Source: Sesamum alatum
Taxonomy: Eukaryota; Streptophyta; Magnoliopsida; Lamiales; Pedaliaceae
Direction: 5' to 3'
NCBI GenBank assembly: GCA_034509735.1
Contig: JACGWO010000010.1
Coordinates: 1,550,001-1,614,000 of the forward strand
Length of the DNA: 64,000 nucleotides
Positions 1 to 12,590 of this stretch are shown here, in pieces. The position numbers and the translations under genes are program-made. A model generated the notes under the pieces. The model saw nothing but the letters and a program-made list of their open reading frames with translations, had not been told where the DNA came from and ran no database searches. Positions within the stretch are counted from its first letter, which is position 1. Every line of letters starts with the position of its first letter.

Positions 1-818
1 GGGTCGCGTGATCCAAACCTATTGGACTGTGCACGGGTCCATGGCATTTTTGGTTATTTTGGCCATTTTCAGGGTCATTTAGCTCTTTTATTAATAAATT
101 GGGTTACAGCCCCATCAGATAGTAAAATGAAACGATAGTAGTTGATGTAGTAATCTTTTGTTTTAAAAAAAAAAAAATAGAATATATTTGAAATATATTC
201 CTATGAGAAATGTATATTTGAATGAGAAATATCTCTTGAAATAAAATCTGGCGAATTTTTTTAACAAGCAAGCACAACCTTGAGTCACTTCGTCGTATGC
301 TGGAAATTGACAAATGGATGTGCCGCGCCAACTTTTCCAAGCCGTAATCAAAGATTTTAGTTCGAATCAGATGTGACCATGTTTATTTAATTTTATGATA
401 AATAATATTATATTTGTTATATAATTAATTATTCTCTTTAAGTTATAAATCAACAAGTATAATTTAATACTTATCATGCCATTTATTTGTGGCGTAGTTG
501 AGCCCCAATTAGATTTAGCGATTTATTCCATAAAATAGTGAACAAACATATATCTTCATATAATTTATTTTTTTATATTAATGTGATGAGATTCATATTA
601 TTTATTACTTTTATATTTTCTTAAACTAAACAGAGAAAAAGAAAAAAGGAAGATTTGTCCAAGTGGAGAAGAGATAGTTGGGTGCAAGACAAAAGGGAAA
701 AGGACGTGAGATGTTAGATTCTTTATGGTGGGGATGGATCTTTTGTTTTCATTTTTCAAGACAACAAAAATATCAACAACTTAGGAACAATATATTTATA
801 TCTTCCTTCAATTATTAA

Positions 819-1149
819 AGAAAAATTTTATTTTTGATTTTATATCTTAAGATTTTTTTTTATTTGATCATATTTATTGTATTTGTCTTACATTTAGTTA
901 TATTTATTTAAATTTTTCTCAAATTTGGTCCCCAAACATAATTTTCTGTCAAATTGTTAACGGAAACGTCAACAATGACAAGGTCTTGCCCCAATAATAA
1001 ATGTGACGGCTCCGTTAACAATTTGACGAAAAATATTGTTTGGGATCAAATTAAAAAAAAAACAAATAAAATTAAATATAAAATAAATACAATAAATGAG
1101 ACTAAATAAAGAAAGAGCCTTAGATATGGAACAAAAAAGCGATTTTCCC
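819..1149. repeat. Foldback MITE with long terminal inverted repeats, Mutator-like
   Basis: The left half (about 819-960) and the reverse complement of the right half (about 990-1149) align along most of their length. The best match is the inner arm around GTCAAATTGTTAACGGA. The element is flanked by AATTATTAA at 810-818 and again at 1150-1158, a perfect 9-bp duplication (10 bp if the preceding C is counted). Long arms and a 9-bp TSD point to a non-autonomous Mutator-type element. No transposase is present. Confidence 0.7.
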
Positions 1150-1241
1150 AATTATTAATTTCACTGCATGTTATTTATTCGGCCCGTTATAATATGAGAC
1201 AGAGGGCTGATAATAATCCCTTGAAGCAAACGATGGGTTTA

Positions 1242-1422
1242 TGGGCCGTACCCGACTCCGAGTCCATTTTAAATTTGAATACATGGATCTGGGCTCAGTC
1301 TTTGGGCTGGACCTCCTTTTGAGATAACGGTATCACAGGTCAAAATCCAGTATACACTTTCAAGCCCCAGACCACCTGCAATACTAGTAGGTCTACTAAT
1401 GGGTCAATATTATTTAAGCCCA
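1242..1422. promoter_or_regulatory. Cluster of site II-like TGGGCY motifs
   Basis: TGGGCC occurs at 1242-1247, TGGGCT at 1290-1295 and 1303-1308, and AGCCCA (reverse TGGGCT) at 1417-1422. Site II elements are bound by TCP factors and are common in promoters of growth-related plant genes. The cluster lies a few hundred bases upstream of the likely transcription start of the gene beginning at 2385. The role is inferred. Confidence 0.35.
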
Positions 1423-2384
1423 AACCCATTATAATGAATCTAGACCATACTTAATATTAGGCCCGAACCTCGTATCCAGATCCAAACGCATTAAATTAAA
1501 ATAATTGGATCTGAACCGGATAAAATATCCGTTATTACCCGTTGTTACCCGATATATCTTCCCTAATTCTTCAGACTTCACTCATCGAATGAAGATACCT
1601 ACCAGTCTACCACTCTTCTCGTCTCATCCCTGTATTAGTATCTCCGCCGGCGCCGACTCCTCCACCTCCGACTCCTCTGCCTCCTCCGACTCCTCTGACT
1701 CCTTCGTCGCCTCCGCCTCCAGAAAGAAGTAAGTGTATGTGAGTGTACGTGGGCCCACCTCAAGTCTCAAATTTGATGGGTTTTATCAACCTTTTACCAA
1801 TTTTTTTCGGCAATATTTCTTGCATCAGATTGAATCAGAACCATGGCTGCGATGTAATCCAGGCTCCACGAACTATACCTACTATTAATTCTTTTGTTTC
1901 TCCAGCTGTTTTTTGGTGTAAACTTCTTAGCTCCTTATCTCTCTCTCTTTTCCCTCTCAGTATTCGTCCGGCATTCTTGACGCCCTCGTGACCCTCCACC
2001 TCGGCAGAGGAAAGGTGAATTATTTTAGTAGATGTGCAGTTAAGTTCAGTTTTGTTTCTGGTTGAGGTATTGAATCTGGACGTAATTTGCATTCGAGTTT
2101 GGAATATCAGTTATCCCTTTTGGGGGGTTCGGGGATCATGAGTTCTCCAGATTAATTAGAATATCCTTCAATTTTGTTTTTGTAATCTGTTAGTTCTTTC
2201 TTTTTGAATCTTCTGTTACAAAAGCAGGACTTTTTTTTTTTTTGCTTTTGCCATAGTTAATTTTTGTCATTGTTGATTTTGAATTAAGTTCTTTTTCTAT
2301 TATCAGGGGTTTTGCTACAAACCAAGAATTTTGCATTATCATTATTCTCTGGAAGCTTGTTTTTTTATCATCTTCTGTTGCGTG

Positions 2385-3762
2385 ATGGATCCTAAGCACT
2401 CTGGAGATATGCTCAAGTAAGTCTTCTTTTGCCTGTATATGCAATTGGATGTAAGCGGATATATGCTGGAATTCGTATGGTGTTACGTGTAAAATGGGGT
2501 TGTTGTGCAGGCATTTGGAGAAGCAGAACGAGCTTCTAATGGATGCATACAGATCCATGTCTCACGAATTGCACAGACTCCAGGTTCTCATTTTGATCAT
2601 TGTTTAATGTTTTTGCATTTCCCTAAGATTATTTGTTATGGTGCTACATAAAGGTTAAGGTGGCTTAGATTGAAACCTTGGAATTCAAGCTCATGAAAAG
2701 CTAGGGAAATTTTGAGTGGGAATCTTTCAAGTTTTTTATATTGGATGCCCCTATACTATATGTTTAATATGATGTAATTACATCCGTAGAGGTTGTGGGG
2801 TGTTATGATTTTGTTGGGGGCAGAGGAGTTGAATAACTGTGGGAAATGTAGGTAGAGGAAGAAATGCTGATGCGCAAATATTATGAGTTTATGGAAGCTC
2901 AAGGTTTGATCGACAAGGTGTGTTTCGTTTTCATTCCTCCCCCGACTGGTATTCCAACTTCTCATGTTATGCTGATATATTGCATCTTTATGTTGAATCT
3001 CAATTATTAGAATCTGTGAGAAGGTTTACATTTTGAATTGTTTTTGATGTTAAGAGATTGTATAACAAGTATACATGGATTTGTTTTTTGTTTTCTTTTT
3101 CTTCTTTTTTTTTCAGTTCTTTTTTTTTCAGTTTTTGAGTAAATATCTTGCAAACAATTGCACTAGTTGAACAAGAATCTTTTGGTGCTTGCTTTCTTGC
3201 AATCGTTGCTTCTTTGCCTATTGATTCCGGTTCAATTAGTGTAAGAATCTTACGCTTCTCTACCTTGTTTTGGTGTTTCCAAGAATCCAAGTCAGAATGT
3301 TATTTCAGTTCGTGTACTTGTATAGACAAAGGCGTTCGATTCTTAGTCGAATTTTGGCTTACCTGTAAAACTATGTCTTCTGATGTGGCATTCTTGAGAT
3401 TGTACTGGCAAAAGAGTAGCCTACAGTTATATACACTGAGTGAGGGGAATAAAACATAAAATGGTTCAACACGTCTGGAGCATTAGCATTGCTCCTAATT
3501 TGGAACTTCTGAAAATTGTAGTCCTTTCATTGAAAGGACTTTTGACTTCACCAGTGCTTGGCTCATCGTCTGATTTTGATCAGTTGCATAATCAATTTTA
3601 ACAGTATGTATTTCTAACAATTTTACCTATGGATATTTCACCGTACTCTGTGTTTCATGTCATGCTCTTTTGCAGAACAAAAGTAGCACCAACCCAACAG
3701 AGGACCAGAAAACCGATCAAGCTGGAGCATTAGTTACTGTGACCGGGGAAGAAGAAGCATGA
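2385..3762 (+). CDS. Small conserved plant protein with a coiled-coil core, function unknown
   Basis: Four coding exons are supported: 2385-2416, 2511-2583, 2852-2917 and 3676-3762. All have GT-AG borders and the phase is kept throughout, giving about 85 residues. The protein starts MDPKHSGDMLKHLEKQNELL. Residues about 8-55 are charged and heptad-like (LEKQNELLMDAYRSMSHEL, then VEEEMLMRKYYEFMEAQGLI), which suggests a helical or coiled-coil segment. The C-terminus is polar and acidic and ends in EEEA. There is no signal peptide or membrane segment. I recognise the type as a small conserved plant protein but know no function for it. The short first exon and the small size make automated annotation likely to miss it. 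The ATG is the first in the terminal 5' exon after a probable UTR intron. Confidence 0.8.
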
Positions 3763-4302
3763 AGAAGTTGTGACTGATACACTTTCAGCACCGTACAGAT
3801 ATGGATTACATGGATAGGTTCTTGGACATTCTTTTTCATTTCGTTACTGTTCATTTTGTTCCCTTGGTCTAGAATACAGTTGTATTGATCAATTTTTGTA
3901 CAAGTTACATTGGTCAATCTATTTTAATCTTCTGATTGTTCATATTACTTGTACTCCAAATTAGCATTATGTAATTGATGATCACCTTCGGATTCTGTCA
4001 CCAACATTACCACCATTGAAATTATTTTTCCCCCAAGGGAACCGGGAAGCAGAGATGAAGTATTCAGGAAACAGAAGCATATGCGATAAAAACCCGACAG
4101 AAATACAGGGTAGATACAAGTCTCAATTAAGAACAGAATTAGAGCATAACATGTCTACCTCATACATAAACTCCCAGAATCCTAAGCTCTGTCATGGTAC
4201 TGATACTCAAAACTACATACTGCAAAACCAAAGGATGTCCTAATTCTATATCCAGAGAAACAGAAGCCAAGAAATCACCATTTCCACTATAATTACTCCC
4301 CA
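3763..4302. other. Region between convergent genes
   Basis: This stretch holds the 3' UTR of the small gene (to about 3950) and the 3' UTR of the reverse-strand X8 gene. No additional gene is supported. Confidence 0.5.
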
Positions 4303-5788
4303 CTAGGTAAGAATGAATCTGCAATGATGATAACCTGCAACAAATATCATTTCATGTCATTAAACTAGAAATTGATTAATCTTTACACCACATTTAAAGT
4401 GATAGCAAAAAGTAACAAGAAACTTGAATTATTTGCAATGATTATATGGTAATAAAATTCATCAAAAAGTATGAAGCAGATGCTTACTGGGGTCAGAGTT
4501 GATGAGCATGGCAGTGCCTCCAAAGCCACAACTGCCGCCATTTCTCTTAGTCTTCTGCCAGTAACTATTGAAAGCATAAGAAGCATGCGCCACAAGACTA
4601 TCAGGGAAATAGCAACTCCCCTCGGGCCTAATGGCATCACAATCAGCTTCACCTTCTCCACAGGCATAGTCCAATGCCTCTTGCAAAGTCTCTGCAGGCA
4701 CACTAGGCTTAGCCACACACCACAGCCCATTATGCACCCCAACCCCAACCGGTGCGCCGGCAGAACCACCACCGTCAGATGGAGTGCATGGAGGCAGATG
4801 GGGTCCAAATGGAGGGCTAGGAGGGTTAGCCATTGGAGCCAGGGGTGGTAAAAATGGAGGGCTTATGGGGTTAACCATTGGAGGGAGTGAAGGAGCAGGG
4901 GAAACTATTCCAACTAATGGAGGCAGAGGGCTTCCTGCAGCGTAGGCTGGAGAGGAAGAACGAGAAGGGGAGTGAGATGGGGATATAGGGGTTGGCCTTG
5001 GTGGAAATGGATCTATCATTTTGTCTGTATCGATGAAAGACAGCTTTCTGCTGGTGGGTTTTTCTCTTCTTGGAGCGCCGATGACCACATTGATCCTGTT
5101 CAGGTGAAGAACTCCGAGGTTTTTCATGGATTTGGAGTGGGATTTGAGCAAACTCAAGGTTTGATCAGACAATGTGTGGATATATGAAGGTGGGTTCATT
5201 ACATAAGGTGAGTTGATGTCTTGCAAGACGGTGAGGAGGGGCTTGATGTAAGATTCGGCAACATCAACTCTGTATGATTCTTGAGAGTTTGAGTCCAGAC
5301 AGTCAGAAGAGAAAGAAGCAGCAACCTTGATGTCGTTGTGCAAACCCCACCTAGTGAGTGAGTAGTGGATGTTCTTGACTGACGGCAAGACCAAACCCAA
5401 CTTGTCTTCTTGATCTTTGCTGCACAAGACAGAGTGGCCGACGACTATTGTGGTTACATTGGCGGCAGGGTAGTATGCCAGAACATGGTTTCTGAGCCAA
5501 GTTTCTGCCATCAGAACACTGTTGGCAACATTCTTGAGGTGCTCAGTTTCCACTTGAACGGCCACAGGCAGCCCATTCTGAGATGAACTCTGGAGAGTCA
5601 CAGATGAGTCATGGAGTGGCAAGAATCCCACTGATTCTTGACCTTTAGCTGCAGTAACAGAAGATGAGAAGAAAAGAATGTTAGGACTACATGATAAATG
5701 GCTTCTTCTGATTAACTTGTTTGATATGTTTCTTACCAGTTAAACATTGGAGGAGATAGAAGAGCGAAAGCAACCAAACCATGTTCAT
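4303..5788 (-). CDS. Secreted GH17-like protein with C-terminal X8 (CBM43) domain, probably catalytically inactive
   Basis: Three exons on the reverse strand, 5788-5737, 5648-4488 and 4334-4303, total 1245 nt and encode 414 residues. Residues 1-18 form a signal peptide (MNMVWLLSLFYLLQCLTA). Residues about 20-215 resemble the N-terminal half of a GH17 beta-1,3-glucanase. Where active enzymes have VGNE with the acid/base glutamate, this protein has VGHS (about residues 87-90). The half carrying the nucleophile is missing. A Pro/Ser-rich linker (about 215-320) leads to an X8 domain (about 325-410) with six cysteines: WCV, YAC, DC, SC, SCGF and HHC. X8 domains bind beta-1,3-glucan (callose). The protein ends just after X8 with no GPI tail. 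It is likely an apoplastic glucan-binding protein. The last cysteine is encoded by the short third exon; reading through its donor would give a different tail without it. Confidence 0.85.
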
Positions 5789-8599
5789 CTTCAGACAGCA
5801 GGTTTGAATGAAGATAGAGAAGAAAAAGAAGAGAATGGAGTGATTTTCTGAGACCTGAAAAAAGCTAGATACTAGTATAGAACCCTCTCTCTCTCTCTCT
5901 CTCTCTCTTCTTTCTCAGTGTCTGACTCTCATTCTGCCATATTTACAGAGTCAGAGTGAAGAGTGTTGATATTGAGAAAGCAAGCAGGAAAACAGTAAAA
6001 AGCAAATCTTTATGGAGTGCAGAGGAAGGCGTTAATGAAACAGGTAATTATTCAAACACTTATTAAGCAATCCTTGTAATTTTAGTACCAAGTAATTGAA
6101 TTATTATTATGGGTTTTGAGTTGGGTGAGGTAAAAAGATAAAGGAGGAGGAGAGGAATCTTTTAAGGAAAATGGAAAACAAAGCAAGAGTGAGAGTGTCA
6201 GAATGCAAAAGGACTAGACTTTGTGTGGACCTGTGTGAGTGTTGTGTTCAGAACAGAACAAAAGAAGGACATACATGTCTGGGGAACAGCGTCAAGCCCA
6301 CGGCCCATTCCACATATAACATAGCCCAGCCCAGAACAACCAAGATAATTAATTAATGGATCTCATAATAAAAATAATAATTATTTATTATTGAATATAT
6401 GGAATAAAAAGATTTTGTGAGAAAAATGTGTAATGATGGGACCCATGTTAATGGGATTGGGATTGGCTGTTGTCTCTCTGAGAGCAGAATCAATCAGTAC
6501 ACAACTAACGAGATGTGTTGTTTGAGGTTTGGGGTACGTCGTCGTTTGCATGAACATAAAAGCAGTCCAACCCAACGGGACACACAACAATTACAATCAA
6601 CGGTTAGCATAGCATAGTAAACTGGAGGGCTAATGTGGGACCACAGTAGATTCTGTCCGCTTTTGGACCATACTATCTTCACCCTGCTCCTTTCTTCAAA
6701 CATGTGTTAGCAATCACATAATGCTAATTAAATGCAGAGAGGAAAAATAAAATGAATAATTCAGCAAAATATATTAGTTTTAAATGTGCACGGATGGAAA
6801 AATAATTGATTCAAATTGATTAAAGAGAGAGTTTTCTTGTTAAAATAAATTGGAATTCAATCAATCAATATTATGACAATCAAAATTAGTTATTTCAGGG
6901 AGGTTGAACTTTAATAAACAATACATGTATCAACATCAAGTAACATTTAGTGTCCCTTTATTGATCCGACTTTACTCATCAGACCTGCTATCTTCCTTAT
7001 CAGATAATAGTTGTTCGTCGATCCAACGGCTCTAACTTTAGTATAGTGTTGACCAATTATTTCTTTTCGAACTTCATGTAAACTCTAAAAAATCACTTAT
7101 TGGGACCAATTCTCGATTAGTAATAAAACTAAAAGTCAAATTGTAAAGTTCCTACACATATTTTTGGTCATACCCATGCAAACTCTATTTATAACCGCAT
7201 ATAACAACTCTCAAACCATTTGATTCCAAACAAGAGAAAGAAGAAAGAGGCAAAGATTGGTTGAGGAATGAATGTTTGTGGGAGATGCAAGCCAAGAATG
7301 AAGCATACACGACATGTATCTCTATGATTAATTTTGGCTTTGGGGTCCAACAAGTTTCGTGAAAGGGTATGGCCAAAAGACATGTTTGTCTTTTTTTTTT
7401 TTTTTTTGAAGGAAAAGAAAGACATGTTTGTCTTGTGAGTTGGACTTTTGTCTTTTGATCATCGCCACTCCACTCATCACACTTAATTGAGTTGGAATTA
7501 ATGTATCAATTCTTTCTTTTCGTATGCTCCACTTCACTTGCAATGCCCGACCATTCTAACTTAGGATTCCTGTCGGTTTTAATGTTTCACTTGGTTCTTT
7601 ATTTGTGTTAATTAGACTATGCGTACCAGTTATTTATATTTACTTTTCTAGATACGAATTATGGAGTGGATGAGAAGCAATTAGCTGTATGATGAGAAGA
7701 AGGATTATTAGTATATGTGTAATGAGATCAATTATTGGGGTTAATTAAAATCATTGATTTTGATTGGTGGGCTATCATTCCGATAAGATTATCTTGTTGA
7801 TTTGTTTGTTCGTTGACATTTGCGTTCGATTTTTTTCAATAATTTTGAACATGGAGAAATAATTCATAAATATTTACGTTTATGAAGAATATACTTGAAA
7901 GTTCAACAAAACTTATAATTAATGAATAAGCCCTTGTTCTTACAATCTATGGATATTCCTTGATCGTAATTCTTACATGGTAACTCTTGGATGAATTTTC
8001 CCACTTAATGGTTAGCTTTCAAGAATAATATCAGCATTTAATGTTATTTAATATAATTATATTTTATGTAATAATAATTAGAATCCACTTGTATATAAAT
8101 GTAGTGGGTTGAGTTGAGTGTAATAAAATGATGCAGGGAAGACAGCTTTGGTGGGGAAGATTGTCCTTAATTAATGACATGGAAGCAAAGGTAGGTAGGT
8201 AGGGATATATACTTAACGTGCGATGTCAAAAATATCAAATATAGAATAATGAAACAACAAATTACACATTTCTACTTATAATCATGCTTTTAAACAAAGA
8301 CGTATCTTTGTTTTCCCTTCTTTGAGTAGAATTTGAGGGATTTTATTTGGACATCATTGTCTCTAAAACACACAAATATAAACCAACAATCCCTTCTAAT
8401 TACCTTCACAATTATTATCCCATTAATGCACTACACTCCAATCAAATTACTAAGATACTACACATCTTCTCATACCTATTCTGATTTTTTTTAGTGAATC
8501 GATCACAATTACGTTGTAAATTTCAATCGCCAACAATCAATATATATCAATTATCAATACCAAATATGAATAACTAACCAATAACTATAACATAAAACA

Positions 8600-8690
8600 A
8601 ATTAATGTCCACAATTAGTGGGACTCGAACCATGACCTCTTGATCATAGGGTCTTCGCTTCGCTAACTAAATTAGGCTTTATTGACGCTG
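8600..8690 (-). repeat. tRNA-like head of a SINE, reverse orientation
   Basis: Read on the reverse strand, this carries a B-box-like GGTTCGAGTCCC (8631-8620) about 50 bases downstream of an A-box-like stretch (TTAGTTAGCGAAGCG). The spacing is tRNA-like, but no complete cloverleaf closes, so a SINE head is more likely than a functional tRNA gene. The body and poly-A tail are not clear. Confidence 0.3.
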
Positions 8691-8718
8691 CCCTTACTCC
8701 TAAATCTTTCAAAGTTGA

Positions 8719-9153
8719 GGTTTCAATACAACCATCTCCCCTTAGGTTTGACATAATTACAAATACTCCTCTTCTTTGAAAAATTACAATTACCCCCCCC
8801 CCCCCCGCCCGAAGTTTGTATTTTTTAACCAAATGCCTAAAATTGACTATCTTGCCCTTGAATTGTTTATTAAAATTGTAGAAAAATCAGCCGAGGCAAA
8901 TTGCATTATTGTTGCTCTGTGTAAAAAACTTAAGAAACATTTCCCTGCGCATTGTAGTTCAAAAATTGTTTACAAATTAAATAAAATATAATTCAGTGCA
9001 TAAGAGCATTTTGATCAGTTCACCCATAAAAATGAATGAAAATGAGTTATTTGTTATACGGTTACAAACCTCAGGGAGTACTTGTAATTTTTAAAATAAT
9101 GAGGGGGTATTTGTAATTATGTCAAACCTCATAAGAAGTAGCTGTAATTTACC
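8719..9153. repeat. MITE copy A of the AATTACAAATA family (inverted relative to the 30.8 and 48.1 kb copies)
   Basis: The interior is the reverse complement of the elements at 30811-31231 and 48108-48503. Examples are the segments reading TTAACCAAATGCCTAAAATT and GATCAGTTCACCCATAAAAA. The right end matches the family terminus (ends GTAATTTACC). The left end is diverged and no target duplication can be seen. A run of 14 cytosines (8793-8806) interrupts it. Confidence 0.6.
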
Positions 9154-10179
9154 ATTTTTTTTTATTATGAGTAATTGATTATATTTGAATTTTACTATCT
9201 AAAAATGATAATATATTCAGTTGCTTCGCTCAGAAAAATTATAATTATGTTCGTCAATAAAGGATTATCATCAATTAAGCGAGATACCAACAATTCTTTG
9301 TGTTTACTCAACAAATCCTTTATTAATGATGCTTTATGAGCTTAAGAAGTATGTTGTAGTGCTTCAGCTGTCCAGCATCCTTCTTTTTCTGCAACCCAAT
9401 AAATTTGAATATGACAAAATTCATAGGATGAAACTATAGAAAAAGTTTGTCCGAGGGACATATGAGTCTCACTAAATTATTATAATTTTTGACACGCGTT
9501 CCATATCGATTACGAACGATAAATAAAGTTAAAAATATCAAATTGAATAATACCTGCCAATCATAGCAGTCAACACTTACGTACCCGCCTAACCGACAAT
9601 CAACTTAATTATTTTCATCTCTGTTCAGTCTTAAATTTATTCAAGAAAAATAGTTAAAATTCGAAATTCACTTTCCAATTACAAATAGGTGCCTGTCTTG
9701 AGTTAGCAATGCAATTTCAATGAATAATATGTGATAAATTTTTTTGTTCAAATTTCTCCTAAAAATAACTATTTCTCAAGAAAAATAAAATATATTTATA
9801 TACTGACACCAGAAAACAAAAAATGGAAAACTTCCAATGGCGCAAACGAAGCATAAAAAACATGAATTAACCTAATGCATTCCAACCGCCGATTTGATGA
9901 TGAAAGAAGATCCTGTCACTCAACAACTAACTATCACTCCTGCCCACCAGCAAAGTGAGCCTAGTACTCGTTGGGAAATTTTAACTCTAACTCAATTCCA
10001 TTAAATTTGAAATAATTATATGACAAGTGTATATATCGTATAATTTACAAAAGTGATCAATCACATAGCAAATGAATCACATTTACTCTGTGATTAGTTT
10101 GATTCGATCAAATCTAATTCGGATAAAAATTTTCCGTATTCCTTCAACCTTAACACTCCCATTACTTTGAATTCCTAAA

Positions 10180-10850
10180 ACATTGTTGTGGGTTGGCTTG
10201 ACCCGACCCAACGACATCATCTAAACTTGTCCAGTAAACCCTAAATGAATGGCCTCACGTCACTCATGCCACCTTAATGTGACTGATTCAAGTGGACGGC
10301 ATCCAAAAACACCTCAGTCTTCATATGATGGGAATGTTATATTTGATATGGGTAGTAGATGTAGGTTCTCATATAAAGTCCCAGAAGAGCTATACCTCTC
10401 ATAGTCCTGAGAACGAGGCTGAAGAGTCTCAGGCATCGCAAATAACGAGGCTGGGCAAGGATAAGAGGCGTAGGTGTACCACAGAATCTGGAAAGATTAC
10501 GCATGTTGTCAGAGGCCTCGTATGACAAAAACTCCAGAACAAGTGGTTGTGACACTCCAATAAGCAGGAAAAGCGTAATTAATGAGTTTGCCCTTAAATA
10601 AAGCTAAACACGAACACCCTCACCTTCGAACAAACTGGAGGGAGATAAGGAAATCTTAACAAATCCTGACAAGATCAGAATCACCAAATCAAGAGGAATA
10701 TCCTGCAGAAAAGATCATCAGATACGCCTACGACCCCCAGGACTTGGCTATAAAAACCCGCACCACAAGCACTAGAAAGGCGGATTTTAATATTCTCTCT
10801 TGAGTATAAAGATTCCCACCACATCAATATTATTATTGCATTTAATGCTC
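10180..10850. mobile_element. Probable LTR-retroelement remnant
   Basis: This block is richer in GC than its surroundings. It contains a TATA-like segment (GGCTATAAAAACCCGC at about 10747) followed by a short GC-containing stretch, as in many plant LTR promoters. No open frame shows retroelement protein motifs, and no paired LTR, primer-binding site or target duplication was found. The call rests on composition and promoter-like layout only. Confidence 0.3.
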
Positions 10851-12175
10851 TGATTATATTCTAAAAAAAACTTCGACTGATTTAGACATTGAAAAATTAT
10901 AATTGAACCTACCCAATAAATATTTACATTTTGTATACGTATGTACTGGTATGGTATTGTATTTGTATCCCACCAATTGCACTTTTTTTTTAAAAAAAAA
11001 TTATTATTGCAAAAAAACGTGAAGGGCGGGGCTAGATTTGGTGAAATGGTAGTGGAAAAGGTGAAAAAGAAAAGGAAGATGGTGTCCTTTTCAGCAATCC
11101 ACTTGCATGAATCAATGCTAATGCCAATCCAAACGCAAACTGCAAAAACAAATTAAAAGTAAAGTAAAGGAAAGGTTATTAAAATCATAAAATATTTGGC
11201 TCTACTGTAACACGTCGGTGGATCAAAACATTCACTAAAGGTCGCTCTACGTTATCTCTCCTTTCTCCTGCATCAATAATACCATTATACACATTTTTAA
11301 TTACACATAAAATTTTAAAATAAGACGATTGTGTAATTATCTTAAATTTTTATTCAAATTTATTTTTGTGAAATTCAGCTAATTATATATTTTAAAGTGA
11401 CATAATCATATTTTCCATGAAATGTTTTAATTTGTTGATATGTCGGCATCGGTGATGACCATGGGATATATGGACAAGTGTATGGCCAGAAAAAAACAGA
11501 GTGTAGTTGATGTAAAATTGACTTGACAAAAATAAATTTGATTCTTGCATACATGTGATTAAAATTTCATCTTTTCTTCAAAAATAAAGAAAATCCTCCT
11601 CATACATACCTTACACAACTATATACCGTTCAATTATATTAGTAATCTATGTTACATTTTATGTTCGTACTTGTTGTTTTTTTTTTAAAAAAAAAATAAA
11701 CTTCTTTATAATTTTTTTATTTCAAATTTCAATAGATCTAAGATAAAAATACAATATTGGAGAAAGCAAATATGAAAAAGATTACCAAAACTTAGTTACG
11801 TAAGAGTACGATTTCACATTCACTCTCACCAACCAACTATAATAAAGTACAAATAAATGTATTAATTTCTTAAAATGTATGTGATTTGTTGTAATTAATT
11901 ATTAGATCTTCCGTTACAATTTTGGAAATCTATTTTTTCATGAAAACATTACACGACAAGTACACATTAAAAAGAATATTTAAAAAGAAAATCAAATCTA
12001 GAAAAAGAAAAAGATAAAATTGATGAGATGCCGACCGATGTAAGTGGGCAGCAAAACCGTAGCCGTAGATTCAACGGCAGGAAAACTGAGGAATGGGGAA
12101 GGGAAATATCCGCCTCGGGAACCACGAAATGCCAAATTGGCAAGGGCATAAATAATATAATTTTTTATTTGAATT

Positions 12176-12207
<32 letters not shown>

Positions 12208-12518
12208 GGCAGGAACGTGGTCCTTTTAGCCCCAGCACTACGTCCTCATCATCTCTTCTTTATAATTATCAAACAAAAAATAAAAGCACCATCAATAAAG
12301 CAAACCAATCTTCTCCCTTCCCATGTGATGTGACTTACTTTCACTACTATACTATACTATTCCTTTATACCACTGCAATATTAACTACTAAATACATTCC
12401 TTACAATTAATTTTTGATGTTGTAAATTCTAAAATACTTGGAATATTATTATATGGAAAAGTGCGGATACTAAGAGAGAGAGAGCATCTAGATCTTGCAG
12501 GTCAGAGAAGTTTCTTCT

Positions 12519-12547
12519 TTACACTCTCTCTCCTCTCTCTCTCTCTC
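12519..12547. repeat. CT-rich microsatellite in the formin 5' leader
   Basis: CT-rich tract about 100 bp upstream of the formin start. Pyrimidine-rich tracts are common in plant 5' UTRs, and this suggests that transcription begins just upstream (about 12470-12500). Confidence 0.6.
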
Positions 12548-12590
12548 GATCTCTCCCAATCTTGGTGACCACTGGGAGCAAAAACTAGAG

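Larger units (their letters stand above)
1..2384. other. Upstream intergenic stretch and probable 5' UTR of the small coiled-coil gene
   Basis: No coding region could be supported here. It contains a foldback MITE (819-1149) and a run of TGGGCY/RGCCCA motifs (about 1242-1422). From about 1560 to 1728 there is a CT/TCC-rich stretch that ends in a good donor (GAA then gtaagt). A pyrimidine-rich acceptor ends at 2308. A 5' UTR intron of about 0.6 kb is therefore likely for the gene whose ATG is at 2385. This is inferred from splice consensus only. Confidence 0.5.
5789..12590. other. Gene-poor, AT-rich intergenic stretch
   Basis: No protein-coding gene is supported over about 6.8 kb. At 5885-5908 there is a (CT)n microsatellite about 100 bp upstream of the X8 gene start, on its promoter/5' UTR side. 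Around 6295-6335 several GCCCA motifs cluster. Recognisable repeats further on are a reversed tRNA-like SINE head (about 8620-8690), a MITE (8719-9153) and a retroelement-like block (about 10180-10850). The rest is AT-rich DNA in which I see nothing definite. Confidence 0.5.

Noticed and set aside
104..351. Short reverse frames at the window start
   Set aside because: Low-complexity Phe/Ile-rich translations of AT-rich DNA. No family resemblance.
3148..3459. 103-codon forward frame
   Set aside because: It lies inside the third intron of the small coiled-coil gene, and no domain is seen.
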